DNA from: Agrypnia vestita
Lineage: Eukaryota > Arthropoda > Insecta > Trichoptera > Phryganeidae
Direction of reading: 5' to 3'
Assembly (NCBI GenBank): GCA_016648135.1
Contig: JADDOH010007986.1
Location: 1-64,000 of the forward strand
DNA length: 64,000 bases
A model generated the notes under the pieces. It worked only from the letters and a program-made list of their open reading frames with translations, was not told the DNA's origin and searched no databases. Made by a program: the position numbers and the translations under genes. Positions 1 through 10,902 of this stretch are shown one piece after another; position 1 is the stretch's first letter; every line of letters starts with the position of its first letter.

Positions 1-19
1 ATACCTACATAGGAAAGTT

Positions 20-150
20 TCATTGTGCAGACTGATCAAGCTATAAGCTTATACATACAAGTTATAAGCCCTGGGTCATCGTATAAAGAAACTTCCGTAC
101 ACGTTTGTCATATATAAATAGCTGGTCGCTGTAATATTTCTATATATTTT
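20..150 (+). repeat. Dispersed repeat related to the foldback at 16.9-17.2 kb
   Basis: The stretch beginning GTTTCATTGTGCAG, through the motif TCATCGTATAAAGAAACTTC and ending near ATATATAAATAGCTGGTCGC, matches 17086-17200 with scattered differences. The element may start outside the window. Confidence 0.6.
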
Positions 151-952
151 TTTTTAAATTAATTAAAATCATCCATCTGAGGACAAAATCCTGTAACTGT
201 GTTCTAAGAACATACTTACTATTAAAATATTTTTAAAATTAGTCGTCTTCGTCTGCATGTTTGGGTACGGTGAGGGGAATGGCGAATATTGGGGGGGAAA
301 TTGGAATACATTAATGCGATTATAGAGAAGGAATATTTAATAGCATTTTTGAAATTTTTAATTATTAAGGTTAATAATAAAAATATTATTTACAAATTTT
401 CCTTTTATAGAATGCTATGAATCATTGTACAGCGATATGATCAAAAATTGCACAGCAAAACATGAGAAAAAGCTTTGAGTTTATCTTTCTCTCTTCAAGC
501 GAGCTCGGAATTATAACGTCCGCTGGTAAACCAATCCGACACGATTATACACAAGACATTTAACCTATTAGCATTGCCATCATTCATCAAAGCCGATACT
601 CGTAACAAAACGTTTAATATTCTTTGTATTTATGTAGGCATTACTTCAAAAATTATATGACTTTTTTCGTGAAATAATACATTTATCTCTTTATTTTAGA
701 AGGTTAAATTACGTAGTTGATTAAGTTCAGTTTAGCAACAGATTTGATTAAATCAGCTAAATCTGAAATAATCATTAATCATCGCAAGCGAACAGCTAGC
801 ATCAGCGTGTTAGCGTCCGTCCGCCCATGTTGAGGTAATCTGTTGTTCTGAATAGAACATTTTCTTTGTTGCTGTCGATGCAAGACCAAGATTCAGTTTC
901 GGAACATTACCAACTTTAGTTATGAAGTCTAACCGGGTGGAATCCTCTATAC

Positions 953-1649
953 CAGTGTTTCCCAAACTAAACTTCCCACTGGTGGGTCGCAATCACAACA
1001 CCGCGCAACACGTCTCGTCCAGGTGGTGTCGTGTTTATTGTAGATAAAGAAGGGCATCCAGATATCAATGTAGTATCTGCAATTTTCACTCATTTAACAG
1101 AGTTGAAAAATAACTTTAACGCCAACTTCGAAAAAGAGATGAAAAAGTTCAACAGGATAAATTGGATTTAAAATCCATTTAAAGACAACATACTGACTGA
1201 AATTATTTATCAGAAGATACGATAGAAATTCTGGCTTTCAGTTGCTGACACTTATCCCTGTTTGTCTGACGAAGCCATGAAAGTCTTCTTCCCCTTCACT
1301 ACGTCATATTTATGTGAATTGGAATTTTCTCCTATGGTTTCTATTAAGACTAAATACAGAAATAAATTGGACGTATCGAATTCACTGCGATTGAAAATGA
1401 CTAAAATTAAAGTCAACGCTAATGCTGTTACGGCAAAAAAGAGACAACAAATACATCCTTCCCATTAAAATATCACATATTAATACAAACTTCGTAATTA
1501 AAAATTTCGATTATATTTGGAGGTTTTTCTTTTTTTCTTAATTGAACAGTCTTTCGTCTGGTTACAATATGAATTGGGAAAATGTGATGCAGGATGCCCG
1601 AAATTTTTTTTTTGGTGGGTCCCAGTTCTGTCAACTTTGGGAACCACCG
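953..1649 (+). mobile_element. hAT-type DNA transposon remnant with 8-bp target duplication
   Basis: CTCTATAC occurs on both sides (945-952 and 1650-1657), an exact 8-bp target-site duplication as made by hAT transposases. The ends are inverted: CAGTGTTTCCCAAACT at the left, and CGGTGGTTCCCAAAGT read inward from the right. The 697-bp body contains remnants of a transposase C terminus, so the element was autonomous in origin but is now internally reduced. Confidence 0.8.
1089..1468 (+). pseudogene. hAT transposase C-terminal fragment (ZBED/FAM200-like)
   Basis: Broken frame inside the hAT element. An early piece reads LTELKNNFNANFEKEM and ends at an in-frame TAA after NRINW. A second piece (about 1230-1468) reads FWLSVADTYPCLSDEAM, then FFPFTTSYLCELEFS and IKTKYRNKLDV, which matches the conserved C-terminal dimerisation region of hAT transposases from the group domesticated as ZBED and FAM200 proteins (family knowledge). 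It ends naturally at TAA. Stops and a frame change make it non-functional. Confidence 0.75.
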
Positions 1650-1657
1650 CTCTATAC

Positions 1658-2610
1658 AACTTATCTGCATGTTTCCATCACCTCTTCGCAAAACTTACGC
1701 TTTGAAATAAAATGTCGATTACGGGAATTGAAGGCTTATTAATGTTATATGGAGACTGAACGGATAACAGAACAAGTTGCGTGAAAGTGCATTCGTATGT
1801 CTTAATATGAATTTTATAAATAATCTTTCACTTTGTCAAAAACCAAAAATTCTCAACTTAATAATGCATACTTCCAGTGCTCACGTAGGTACTGCTGGAC
1901 TACAAAAGAGAGTTCCAAAAATCTCAAGTAACGCCAAGAGGCATTCAAAGATATAGGTCGGGCCTCACACCACGACACAGGAAAAGAAACATGTGGATAA
2001 GGAAACAGACAAAATTAGTTGTTATAAGTGAATACCCCAACGTCGCCACATTACTGGACGAATCCATCTACCGTTATTACCGAGTGAAATCAAGAAACCG
2101 TCAGACCGCCCCAAAGCCTGCTGAACTAATTGAATCATTAAATTCTGTGGAAATACATACAAACAAATGCAGTAAATAAAACTGGAGAGAAAAAAATGAA
2201 AGACCACAGAGAATGAGAGAAAAGGGGGATAGGATACGCTGGTGATGTGTCACCACCATTCATTGTTGAATACGACGGGCTACGACTAGCCATAAGATCT
2301 GGGTAGCTAGATTTAGGTATCATGACTTGGTAGGTATCTTGTTTCCTTCTTACGGGACTCGGAAGATCACAACAGTCACTACACACACTACAGCGCCATC
2401 TATCCCTTGACGTCGTTATTGGGCATTCGCTCACCTTCTGATATTGTGTTCTTCGTAGTCAAGATCATGTGGGCTTTTTTGTTTTTTATATTACGTTATG
2501 TTTTTTATATTACGGGACCCATCTTCTTGAATGCTTGTATTTCCATCTACGTAGGTATATATTATTATTACTCAAATAACATAATTCTATGATTAAATTC
2601 TAAATTGGGA
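1658..2610. other. Intergenic stretch, nothing recognised
   Basis: Short chance frames only; no splice-supported exon or known repeat seen by eye. Confidence 0.4.
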
Positions 2611-2812
2611 TTCAATATTTTCAAGTTTGTGTTTTCTGGGGTATTATGCCGTGCTGTTACGACCTTTCGGACCAACGTTTCGGATCCCGACTGATGGGGG
2701 CCCCGGATCAGGGATGGTGATGGACCCTGCAATGGGATCCGAAACGTCGGCCCGGAAGCTTGTAACAACACAGCATAATACCCCAAAAAACACAAACTTG
2801 AAGATTCTGAAT
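2611..2812. mobile_element. MITE-like inverted-repeat element, copy 1
   Basis: A 41-bp end (CAAGTTTGTGTTTT then TGGGGTATTATGC) occurs at about 2620-2660 and inverted at about 2761-2801, with three mismatches. The middle has a shorter inverted pair around GTTTCGGATCC. A related copy lies at 32347-32456. Confidence 0.65.
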
Positions 2813-2954
2813 GGCCGTGAAAACCAAAGAACATGGGATTCATTATTTTTCTCTTTTCAGGGCATTTATCTCAACAATATTTTTCAATTAAAAAAGTTCC
2901 ATTCGTTCATAAATAATTTTACCCTATTTTTTGGGTCGCAATCCTAGGATCGAT

Positions 2955-3335
2955 TGCACAAGCACTCTCCTCTCCACTCTCCACTCCTCTCTGTCACCTG
3001 CCAGCCTCTTCATTTCTTGGTAGGTGCTTAAGCGCACATCTCCGATAATCTGGTCTACGTAGCTTAATCTCGGGGGGCCTCTACGATTTTTGCCTTCAAC
3101 ATTTCCCTCGACGATGGTTAAAAGCAGGACCGGATGCCTTATATTATGGCCTATCCAATTGCTTGGGCGATTCTGTTAAGGAGCCGCCTCTTTTCGCCCA
3201 CCCTGCTCAACACCTCGTCGTTTCGGATATGTTCTGACCAATGGATCCTCGCCATGCGCATGTATCACCACATCTCAAAGGCCGCTTTGAGATGTGGTGC
3301 TACAGGCGCCTCTCGGACATGCCCTGGCCTATGGT
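2955..3335 (-). pseudogene. LINE reverse-transcriptase C-terminal fragment
   Basis: Read on the minus strand, broken frames give AFEMWWYMRMARIHWSEHI, NDEVLSRVGEKRRLLNRI, then NRRGPPRLSYVDQI. This order is the usual C-terminal tail after the polymerase domain of many insect non-LTR retrotransposons. Stops and frame changes are present. Clade not assigned. Confidence 0.7.
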
Positions 3336-3422
3336 CCATGTTTCGCTGCCGACTGTCAGACAATAGTTTTAATCATGTTTTTCCTAACCTTTAAATCTAT
3401 GTTGCGGGATTCAAGGATTTTG

Positions 3423-3562
3423 GAATTTAAAACCAAATTAATTAATCAATTTGAAAGACATACAGAAAAAACATATCCACGAAAAAATACCAAATATTTT
3501 TTGGTGGATATGTTTTTTCTGTGTGTCTTTCTAATTGATTAATTAATTTGGTTTTAAATTTC
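3423..3562. repeat. Long palindrome (59-bp arms)
   Basis: Arms 3422-3480 and 3504-3562 are inverted copies with about three mismatches, separated by 23 bp. They include AAAACCAAATTAATTAATCA and AGAAAAAACATATCCAC. Probably a foldback or MITE copy; no clear target duplication seen. Confidence 0.8.
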
Positions 3563-4048
3563 ACAGAACTTTGTTCTGAAATAATTGCAACTTCACAATA
3601 AGAGTGTGTTCTTGAATATAATAATTACCTATTAATTTGTAGGTGCCGCTGGAGTCTTACGATTTATTGTTACTCAACCCGGATTTCCAAGACGACGTAC
3701 ATCTGATGATATCTGTTTTCATTGAAATACATATATGCGAGTACTTATCTGTACAGTTGACTGGAATGTCAGTAACATTATTCTCTCTGTGATGTGTTGT
3801 ATATTAAGTATGACATAAAATAATCCCACGGTGCTATCATTAATCGGATGCTTCCACCGTGTTCCTTATGGAAAATATTATTAAGGCAAACTTATTAAGA
3901 CGATATTTTATATAAAGTAGAACCATTCATTTTTTAATTTATTTATCAGGATTCAATCATTCTTGCACAAACAAGATTATTAACAATTTTTAGAATATTT
4001 TACCATACATACGAGAGGTGATCAACTTATGCAATATTAAATTCATAA

Positions 4049-4128
4049 AACACACACACACACGTACACACATACGCACACACACGCACACACACATATG
4101 CGTACACACACACACATACATATACATT
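4049..4128 (+). repeat. CA-rich microsatellite
   Basis: Imperfect (CA)n with interspersed GT, AT and CG steps, about 80 bp. Confidence 0.9.
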
Positions 4129-4174
4129 TGTTTGGTGGTCGCATCGCTGCCACGAGCGTCTACCGCGCGGCCAG

Positions 4175-4208
4175 TATAATTTTAACAAGTGTTTTTGTTA
4201 AAATTATA
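4175..4208. repeat. Short perfect hairpin
   Basis: TATAATTTTAACA and its exact inverse, 13-bp arms and an 8-nt loop, directly before the LINE fragment. Confidence 0.7.
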
Positions 4209-4214
4209 AGTGAC

Positions 4215-4610
4215 TTATTTAGTTACTTCTAACTAACCATCTCGCCGACATCCCTCAGGAGTAGGTGATTAGAACGCCACTTTCTTCTATCTTGGCACAC
4301 CACTTTTGCTTCGGCTCTTCATATATTTTCTCATGCATGCTCTTCGCCGGTTGAGGCTTTTAACAAGGCAATCCTCCAATATTTGTAGTATCTGAACGTG
4401 CCAGGTCTTTCCTTCTGTTCCTGTTGCCTTCAAACACTCGCCTCATATATTCCTTACCATCATTTCCTCGCTCGTACATTCAACATGACCAAACTATCTC
4501 AGCGATCCTTTCTTTATTCTATTTACCACGCTACGGCCAGCATTACATTCACTTCTAATTTGGTCGTACCTCATTAAAACTATTCATTTCGGTTATCCCG
4601 CGTCAGTTAG
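4215..4610 (-). pseudogene. LINE 3' fragment, same family as the 18.6-19.6 kb copy
   Basis: The sequence matches the minus-strand LINE at 18650-19000 along its length, including the tail region complementary to CTAACTAACCATC and segments coding for the GNRRKT / GHVECT-type C terminus. Frames are broken by indels. Confidence 0.75.
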
Positions 4611-5334
4611 CCCTGAGAAGGACCGTTGTACTCCCGACGTCTCAAAAAGATCGCACTACAGTACAGGGGAGGGAGATCTGATCTTGTCACTGTCGCTCTT
4701 ATACAATCGTGGAAACACGTGACTGAAAGCCGACACAAATATTAAATTTTATAATTAGATTCTTAGAGAATTAGTAAACGTAAGCTGTGAATAGGTACTC
4801 AATCTAGTCACTCGGTGAAAAGATGAGTCGATACAACCGATACAGGAATTGACAACCAATGACCATTGAATATGCCTTTCCCATGAAATTAAAAGCAAAA
4901 TGCACGTTTTACGCGGCAGGTCGTAAAATTGTACTCAGTTTATTATGCATAACGCATTCCGCAGGACTTGGCGGTGAGATGGTTTTAACTCCGTTATTGC
5001 TAAAATGTTTGAGCATAAACATATTTACTAACCATAAACACAAAAGTATTATTGAGTATTTATTTTCGTAGCTTACGAAGTAGCAAACCTCCCAACAAAT
5101 AATTTCTTAGAAATGTCTTTACAGGATGTAAATTTTAAACTTGCAACATGACGGTAGTTATAAAAAAAATTATTTTATGTGAGTACTTGTTATATTCTAT
5201 ATTTGTTTTATCGCACTTCAGAAAACGTCCTATCTTTATTATTATGTCGCTTCAGTTTTATTAATATTTAACTCCAATAAGTATCCGTATAAAATAAGAT
5301 AGCTTGTGTTAAAATTTTGTGTTTATTTTTTAAA
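4611..5334. other. Intergenic stretch, nothing recognised
   Basis: No supported gene or repeat; a 70-codon frame at 4859-5071 has no family features. Confidence 0.35.
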
Positions 5335-5402
5335 ATCGAACTACCGACCGACAGATAACTACACGAGAGTCTTAACCGCCAGACCAACAAGCTACTTTAT
5401 AT
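5335..5402 (-). repeat. tRNA-derived SINE head fragment
   Basis: On the minus strand: AAGTAGCTTGTTGGTCTGGC (box A-like region) followed by GTAGTTCGATTT (box B-like). It resembles the SINE heads at 18.2 and 24.6 kb. Confidence 0.5.
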
Positions 5403-5934
5403 TCTATTTATAAATGCTATATTGTAAAGCAATTTTATAAGCTAATTTATATTGTACTAGCGGTCCGTAATAGCGATATGTTTTCCACAAGATTCTAATG
5501 AATAAGTGTTGATTTTTAACTGGTCGTGTGCCGGAGCGCAGATCTGCGCTCTTTAGACACGTATGCGAATTCGGCCTATTTTACCTGCGTTTATTGGTTT
5601 TTAAAGCTTATTATCAGCTGTATCTCAAGTTTTTGAATGAATGAACGAGTTCTATTTGTCAAGTAACCTCATTTGCCGAGCAAACCGGACAAAAAATCAT
5701 TCCAAATGTCTTCTTCGAACCGCGCATTAATTGTGTTTTTTATCAGTTAAAAAAAGTATTTTTTTAAATAAAAAAGAGATAAAGTTACGTATTTTTATAT
5801 TCTCTGATATATTTAAATCGAAAATATTGAAATACAATATCTATTTCAATATTAACGATTTAATTATTTTCATAATTAATGAATAAGTAATTTAACTGTA
5901 AATACTTATATATACGATATTTATATTTATACGA

Positions 5935-6800
5935 ACCGTATGTTTTTCCGAGAAACAATTCTCGACGTTTCGTTGAATGCATATTCAACGACATCAGGAG
6001 GACGACCTTTACCCGCGGAGGTGGAGGTCGGACTGATTACTGCTTTCTAGGGCGTAAATTCTACGCACTTTGTTGTGGAGTGTTCATTTCTTCTACAATA
6101 GAGGTCGCCAGTGTGTAATATGTACTAGTTACGTCGGCGGACTTTACTGCGACGTTTTTCAAGGGTTGAATCAATATCGCTAGAACAGGGCGCCAAATAC
6201 TTGATAGTTTGTAACTGTCATCTCTATTGAAATTGGGATGTTTGTATATTTCTATGGACTCCGACTCGGTTCTGTTAATAAGATTTTCGTCTTGTCAAAT
6301 CTGATGAAGTGACAGAGATTCCCTTTGGATGCATGTTCGCAGATTGCCGATATATTGGAGTTGTTATTTTTGTTTGTTATTGTATGTAGAACGCTCCACA
6401 ATCGCATGGCATTCTGTATACACCTGGAGAATCGAACGATGTTTTATCTTTTACGCTACCTAGCATACGTGAGATCGAACTTTGGGGGCTGAAAACTATT
6501 TTCATATTTAATTTCTACAACACCCGGCTGATTTTGTCAGTAAGACCTCTGGTATAAGGTAAGTATGCTTTATTTCTTGGAACATCGCATATGCTAGATC
6601 GTTTTCTTGATGTCCGTACGTTCGGATAGTATTCATTTGCTCTGAGTGCATCTTGCACTGTTTTTCTTTCCGAGGCAATGTTGTCTTTGTCGCAAATTTT
6701 GTTAGCTCGTGTTATTAATGCTGTGGGGACCGACAAGTAATTAATAAAATATATGTAATTACTGAAGTCTGCATATTGAGAAACCATAAACTGCAACTTC
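5935..6800 (-). pseudogene. Penelope-like retroelement, 3' part with GIY-YIG nuclease start
   Basis: On the minus strand the frame at 6796-6515 reads ALITRANKICDKDNIASERK and ends PYTRGLTDKISRVL, then a stop. Just downstream come IVFSPQSSISRMLGSVKDKT and FDSPGVYRMPCDCGAFYI, then another stop. This is the linker after the reverse transcriptase followed by the beginning of the GIY-YIG endonuclease, the order specific to Penelope-like elements. The 3' end (GTTGAATATGC then AACGAAACGTCGAGAA) is typical of them. Several stops and frameshifts show it is dead; the 5' part is absent. Confidence 0.8.
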
Positions 6801-6954
6801 TTAGCGATTATTATTGATTTTTACATGAATATAACCATCATAAAAAAGTGTATAATAAACAGAAATTGCGCGGCAGACAAGTTACATTCCGCGTCACGTA
6901 CGGCCGGCATACGATCGGTTAAAGAGAGTACATCGAAGGTTAAGGAGAGAGTAA

Positions 6955-7110
6955 AGAGGAGGAGGAGAGTAATGGGGTAAAGGAAAGTAATATCACGTGT
7001 ATCCGCCAGATCCTAAAGAGTAAGTATGCTAAATTTTTGGTCAGATCGGTCAAACTGTGTTAATTAATTTGTATAGATAAGAGACATTTTGTTTTATAGG
7101 TTTAGATTTT
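6955..7110 (+). repeat. Diverged relative of the end of the 129-bp satellite element
   Basis: GTCAGATCGGTCAAACTGTG, ATTTGTATAGATAAGAGACA and TTTTATAGGTTTAGAT match the end of the repeat at 8388-8480 (GAATCGGACAAACGGTGTGG to TTTTATAGGTATAGAT). Confidence 0.6.
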
Positions 7111-7131
7111 AAAGAAACTTTATACTTCGGT

Positions 7132-7437
7132 GTGATTTATTCTCTGATGAATATTTTATGCGTGATATTTCACAAAACACCTTGTGAGATCTCAGAATTT
7201 ACTATTTCAAAACGTTTTCTCTTGCCTAAGGTTGTCGTTTCATCTTTATATAAAATTATTGAAATGTCAAAATATGTAAAATATGGGGAGAAAATTTCGT
7301 CAACATATATTTTTTTTAATACTTGTGACCCAATTGATATAATTTCATTTATGAAATCGAGACACACAACTGGACCGGGGAATATGCTTTTACAAAAATC
7401 TAGAGAATCTACCTCACTGTCAACATTAGCCCCGAAG
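7132..7437 (+). pseudogene. Possible LINE reverse-transcriptase N-terminal fragment
   Basis: Open frame whose end reads FFNTCDPIDIISFMKSRHTT GPGN, resembling the region just before the first RT block of LINEs, where an alpha helix leads to a xPG(x)D motif. It is cut off exactly where the hAT element begins at 7438, as if interrupted by that insertion. The start shows no known motif. Confidence 0.4.
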
Positions 7438-7561
7438 TAGGGAATGTAATCCGGACTATCCGTAATCCGAAAAATCCGGATATCCGCACATTTTACTAGA
7501 CCTCCAAATTCGGATTTGAAACGAATCCGGATTATTCGAATAATAAGAAATTTTCAGTGCA

Positions 7562-7706
7562 TTCCGCCTACAAGCGTTGAATCAGAGCGTGCTTTTCCGT
7601 AGCAGGAATTATGTGCAACCGAATTCGAAGCAGGTTAAGCGACAGCACCTTAGATGCCTTATTATTTTTGAGGTCACATTTTATGTCTCAAAAATGTTGA
7701 TTTAAG
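7562..7706 (+). pseudogene. hAT transposase dimerisation domain (hATC) remnant
   Basis: Two frames join to give PPTSVESERAF followed by VAGIMCNRIRSRLSDSTLDA and LLFLRSHF. The P-x-TSxxSER-F-S-xAG then RxRLxxxxxxxLLFL pattern is the hATC signature. A one-base frame change separates the halves, so it is inactive. Confidence 0.8.
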
Positions 7707-7744
7707 TGAAGTTAAATTGATTTGTTACTTTTGTTTATGTTTAA

Positions 7745-8480
7745 CTAGCTGTTCGTACCCGGCGTTGCACGGGTTAAGGATTAAGTTGAAAATAAATTTG
7801 TGGGGGAAACAAAGGTTTGATTCGAACGGTATAGATTTGCATCGAAAATATGTCAGGGGGAGGGATAGGGGTATGAGAATAGGGAAAAATATCGCCTATG
7901 TTACTCCCGAGTCCAAAAGAATAAGATTACAAATTTTGAGTCCGATCTGTCAAACGGTACAGATTTGCATCTAATATATATCAGGGGGAGGGGAAAGGGT
8001 ATGAGAATAGGGGGGAAATAGGGCTTACGACCTATCGTACAGATTTGCATCGCGAAAATATGTCAGGGGGAGGGGGAGGGGTATGAGAATAGGGGGAAAT
8101 ATCGCCTATGTTACTCGCCGAGTCCTAAAGAATAAGTTTCCAAATTTTGAGTTCGATCGGTCAAACGGTAAAGATTTGCATCTAGTATATGTCAGGGGAG
8201 GGGAAGGGGTATAAGGATAGTGGGGAAATGACTCTTATGTCCCTCGCCGAGTCCTAAATAATAAGTTTCCAAATTTTGAGTCCGATCGGTCAAACGGTAA
8301 AGATTTGCATCTAATATATGTCAGGGGAGGGGAAGGGGTATGAGAATAGTGGGGAAATGTTGCCTATGTTACCCGCCGGGTCCCAAAGCATAAGTATGCA
8401 AAATTTGAATAGAATCGGACAAACGGTGTGGATTTGTATAGAGAACAGACAGACAGACATTGAGTTTTATAGGTATAGAT
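7745..8480 (+). repeat. Tandem array of a ~129-bp unit
   Basis: The motif AGATTTGCAT recurs at about 7832, 7961, 8041, 8170 and 8299, with a decayed copy near 8430. Spacing is about 129 bp, with one 81-bp step. Each unit carries a purine-rich GTCAGGGGGAGGGG tract, a GAATAGGGGGAAAT tract and GATCGGTCAAACGGTA. The array begins after GTACCCGGCGTTGCACGGG and ends with GACAGACAGACATTGAGTTT. Confidence 0.85.
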
Positions 8481-8773
8481 AATTTGACAAGGAGTCTATT
8501 TGTCTTTATTTTTGTTCTTCAGAGTTTTTTTAATTTGTACCTGTTGATTATTTTATTAACGTTACTCAGCACGCGAGTCACAGACTGATTATTTTAATAA
8601 GTATTTAATTATAATAGTTTGAATAATTCCAAATAACTAAAAAATTTTAAAAATCATTTTATACGATTTTCATGTGCTTTTATTTTAGTCCACAAAATCC
8701 GTAAAATCTGGATTGGAACAAAATCCATTCTTAAAAATCTGGATTTTAAAACAGAACGGATTTGCATTCCCTA

Positions 8774-9684
8774 AAACGTTAATTACAAATCTAGACTTCT
8801 ATTTTTTTTTTTATTTAAAAAATTCTAGCTTTTCAAGTACAATTCATGTAAGGTAAAAAAATAAAGAGCCCTGGTTTTAGCAATATTTCCAAATGAAAGT
8901 TTAAAATTAATTTTCACGAATCGAAAAAATATAACTGAAAAACACATTTCAACGAAATTATTATGAAATAGGTATGTGAAATCATCCTTTTTCTCGATAA
9001 ATTTATTAGAGATGTCGTAATATCGGTGACCTGTACATCACGTACGCAATGAATATGAGAAAAAAGATGAAATAAAAATGCATTTATTACAAGGATATCA
9101 CGCACAGCATCTTCACCTGTATTGCCATTCATTTACTGCGGCTTGACTGTTTGAGAAGATTTATTCTGCATTACATTGCTAAATGCGACAATAATTTATT
9201 TTATATCCATTTCATCATAGAATTCATAGCATATACAATAAGAAGTATTGTACATAGATTTTTCTTAGAATATTACAATTTATAATTATTATTTATTGTT
9301 ATATTTTTTAAGAAATTATCCGGTTGCAAAGATATTTCAATTGTGAGGAGCTCCGCTTGTCAGATGATCAATTCTAATTTTTCAATCACCTATGAAAGTA
9401 AGTAAACCAGGTTAAACAGAGAAAGTACAAAAGAAAATTAATATCAAAAGGACTTGAAACTCTGGTGAAGCTCCAAAAATACTGTCGGATTCGGCAATCG
9501 TCAGGTATTCGTGACTTTGTGTACTCTCGATATTTGTCGAATCGGCTCCGGAGCTTATAATTTGACCTAAAACATAGTCTATATATCTTCGATGGTGTTC
9601 GTAGATCATGTACAACAAACCCTTAAATTCATTTGAGTGATATTATTATTTTAGAGATTCGTTACGGGATAAGCCCCTGCAACC
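8774..9684. other. AT-rich intergenic stretch, nothing recognised
   Basis: Only short chance frames. Confidence 0.4.
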
Positions 9685-10173
9685 ATGAATCGGCTCCTGA
9701 ATATGAGGTTAATGCGGAAAATACAAAACCTAGTTAAAACTTTTCTAATTCACTTCCTTAACTTTCCCATTCTAAGATGTGATGAAGTCGTGGCACTCTA
9801 TTTTCTATTTATGTCTCTAATATTTTTCAACGCAACCTTCCGCAACCCGCTGGCGACGTGGGTGGCAGATGGAGATTTTGCACAGTACAAAATTCTTAAG
9901 ATTCGGGATTACTCGAACCACAGCCTTCGTGAAGTGATAAAACCGGTTGAGTTCATTTCCCATATCGGCTGGCTGCATCTTCACTGCGTGACGCAACGCG
10001 CCGGTCAAGAAGGCCTGCCTTGTCTCCCAGCTGACCGCTGCGCGCGCTCCACACGCATTTGCATGAAAACGACTCGAATTATAGGTAATCCGTCTCTTCT
10101 GCGAAGACAACCGTCATTGAGACGATTCTCTTTCACTTTTCGTGGGTGTAAAGCGTCGTCTAAACCACCATAA
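9685..10173 (+). CDS. Unsupported 162-codon open frame
   Basis: ATG in a fair context (CAACCATGA) and a locally higher GC content from 9840 to 10080. A hydrophobic stretch (VVALYFLFMSLIFF) lies near 35-50, and the C-terminal half is rich in Arg and Ser. The opposite strand is open over 97 codons across the same GC-rich part, so the direction of any coding is unclear. No motif is recognised. It may be a transposon or pseudogene piece. Confidence 0.18.
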   Translation: MNRLLNMRLMRKIQNLVKTFLIHFLNFPILRCDEVVALYFLFMSLIFFNATFRNPLATWVADGDFAQYKILKIRDYSNHSLREVIKPVEFISHIGWLHLHCVTQRAGQEGLPCLPADRCARSTRICMKTTRIIGNPSLLRRQPSLRRFSFTFRGCKASSKPP

Positions 10174-10864
10174 ATCCGGGTGATTTATATTAATTTATGA
10201 CGTTGATTTGAATACTGGATTGTGAGAAATAAATCACTCTATGCAGATGTAGCTTTAACATATTACGATTATATCGTTAATGGAATCATTTCGTCATTTT
10301 TGAAATACGAAATTGAAAGAGGGGTAGGTACTTTTAAAAAATACTAAATAAGTGGAGATATATTTATTTACATATATACGGCTCTAAAGTTTTTTACTTT
10401 ATGCATAATTTGTACAAAGTTGATAAAAAATAGACGATAGAAATAATATACAAAAAAAATACAAATGATTTCAATTTCATAAAATCAATTTCAATTTTAA
10501 AAAACATAAATTATTTAGAAACATGATCAAGAATAATATAAATGTAGAATTAAAGGAGAAGATTAAACGATTACAGTAATTCGATGAAATTAAAAATATA
10601 AATAATAATTTTACACAATATATGTCAATGACATTAAATTAAAAATATTAATTCAATTAAAACAATATAGAGTTAAAATATTTTTAGAAATATTTATTAT
10701 ATTAAAAGGCGTATTAACAAAAATATACACATTTATGCACGTATATGTTAATATTTCTGCATTAAACCTGCTATTAGCAAAAATGCTAGTTAGGACCTTT
10801 TTGTAACTGTGCAAGGTAGCATTCCAAATATCTATTTCGGCGTATTCATTATACATATTCTAGA
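10174..10864. other. AT-rich intergenic stretch, nothing recognised
   Basis: Low-complexity AT-rich sequence with no supported feature. Confidence 0.4.
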
Positions 10865-10902
10865 TATTGGCTAGTTCCTTTGTGCTATGGAACTAGCCAA
10901 TA
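10865..10902. repeat. Short perfect hairpin
   Basis: TATTGGCTAGTTCC and its exact inverse, 14-bp arms with a 10-nt loop. Confidence 0.75.

Larger units (their letters stand above)
7438..8773 (+). mobile_element. hAT-type element containing a 129-bp satellite
   Basis: The left end TAGGGAATGTAATCCGGA and the inverse of the right end, TAGGGAATGCAAATCCG, form imperfect terminal inverted repeats. Several further CCGGAT/ATCCGG-like subterminal motifs occur at both ends. Inside are a hAT dimerisation-domain remnant and a tandem array. No exact 8-bp target duplication was found (flanks ccccgaag and aaacgtta), so the borders are less certain. Confidence 0.6.

Noticed and set aside
2570..2947. Overlapping frames of 91 and 106 codons
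   Set aside because: They arise because the MITE arms are inverted copies; no coding evidence.
9685..10173. 162-codon frame as a real gene
   Set aside because: Both strands are open, no motif or splice support; kept only as a low-confidence entry.
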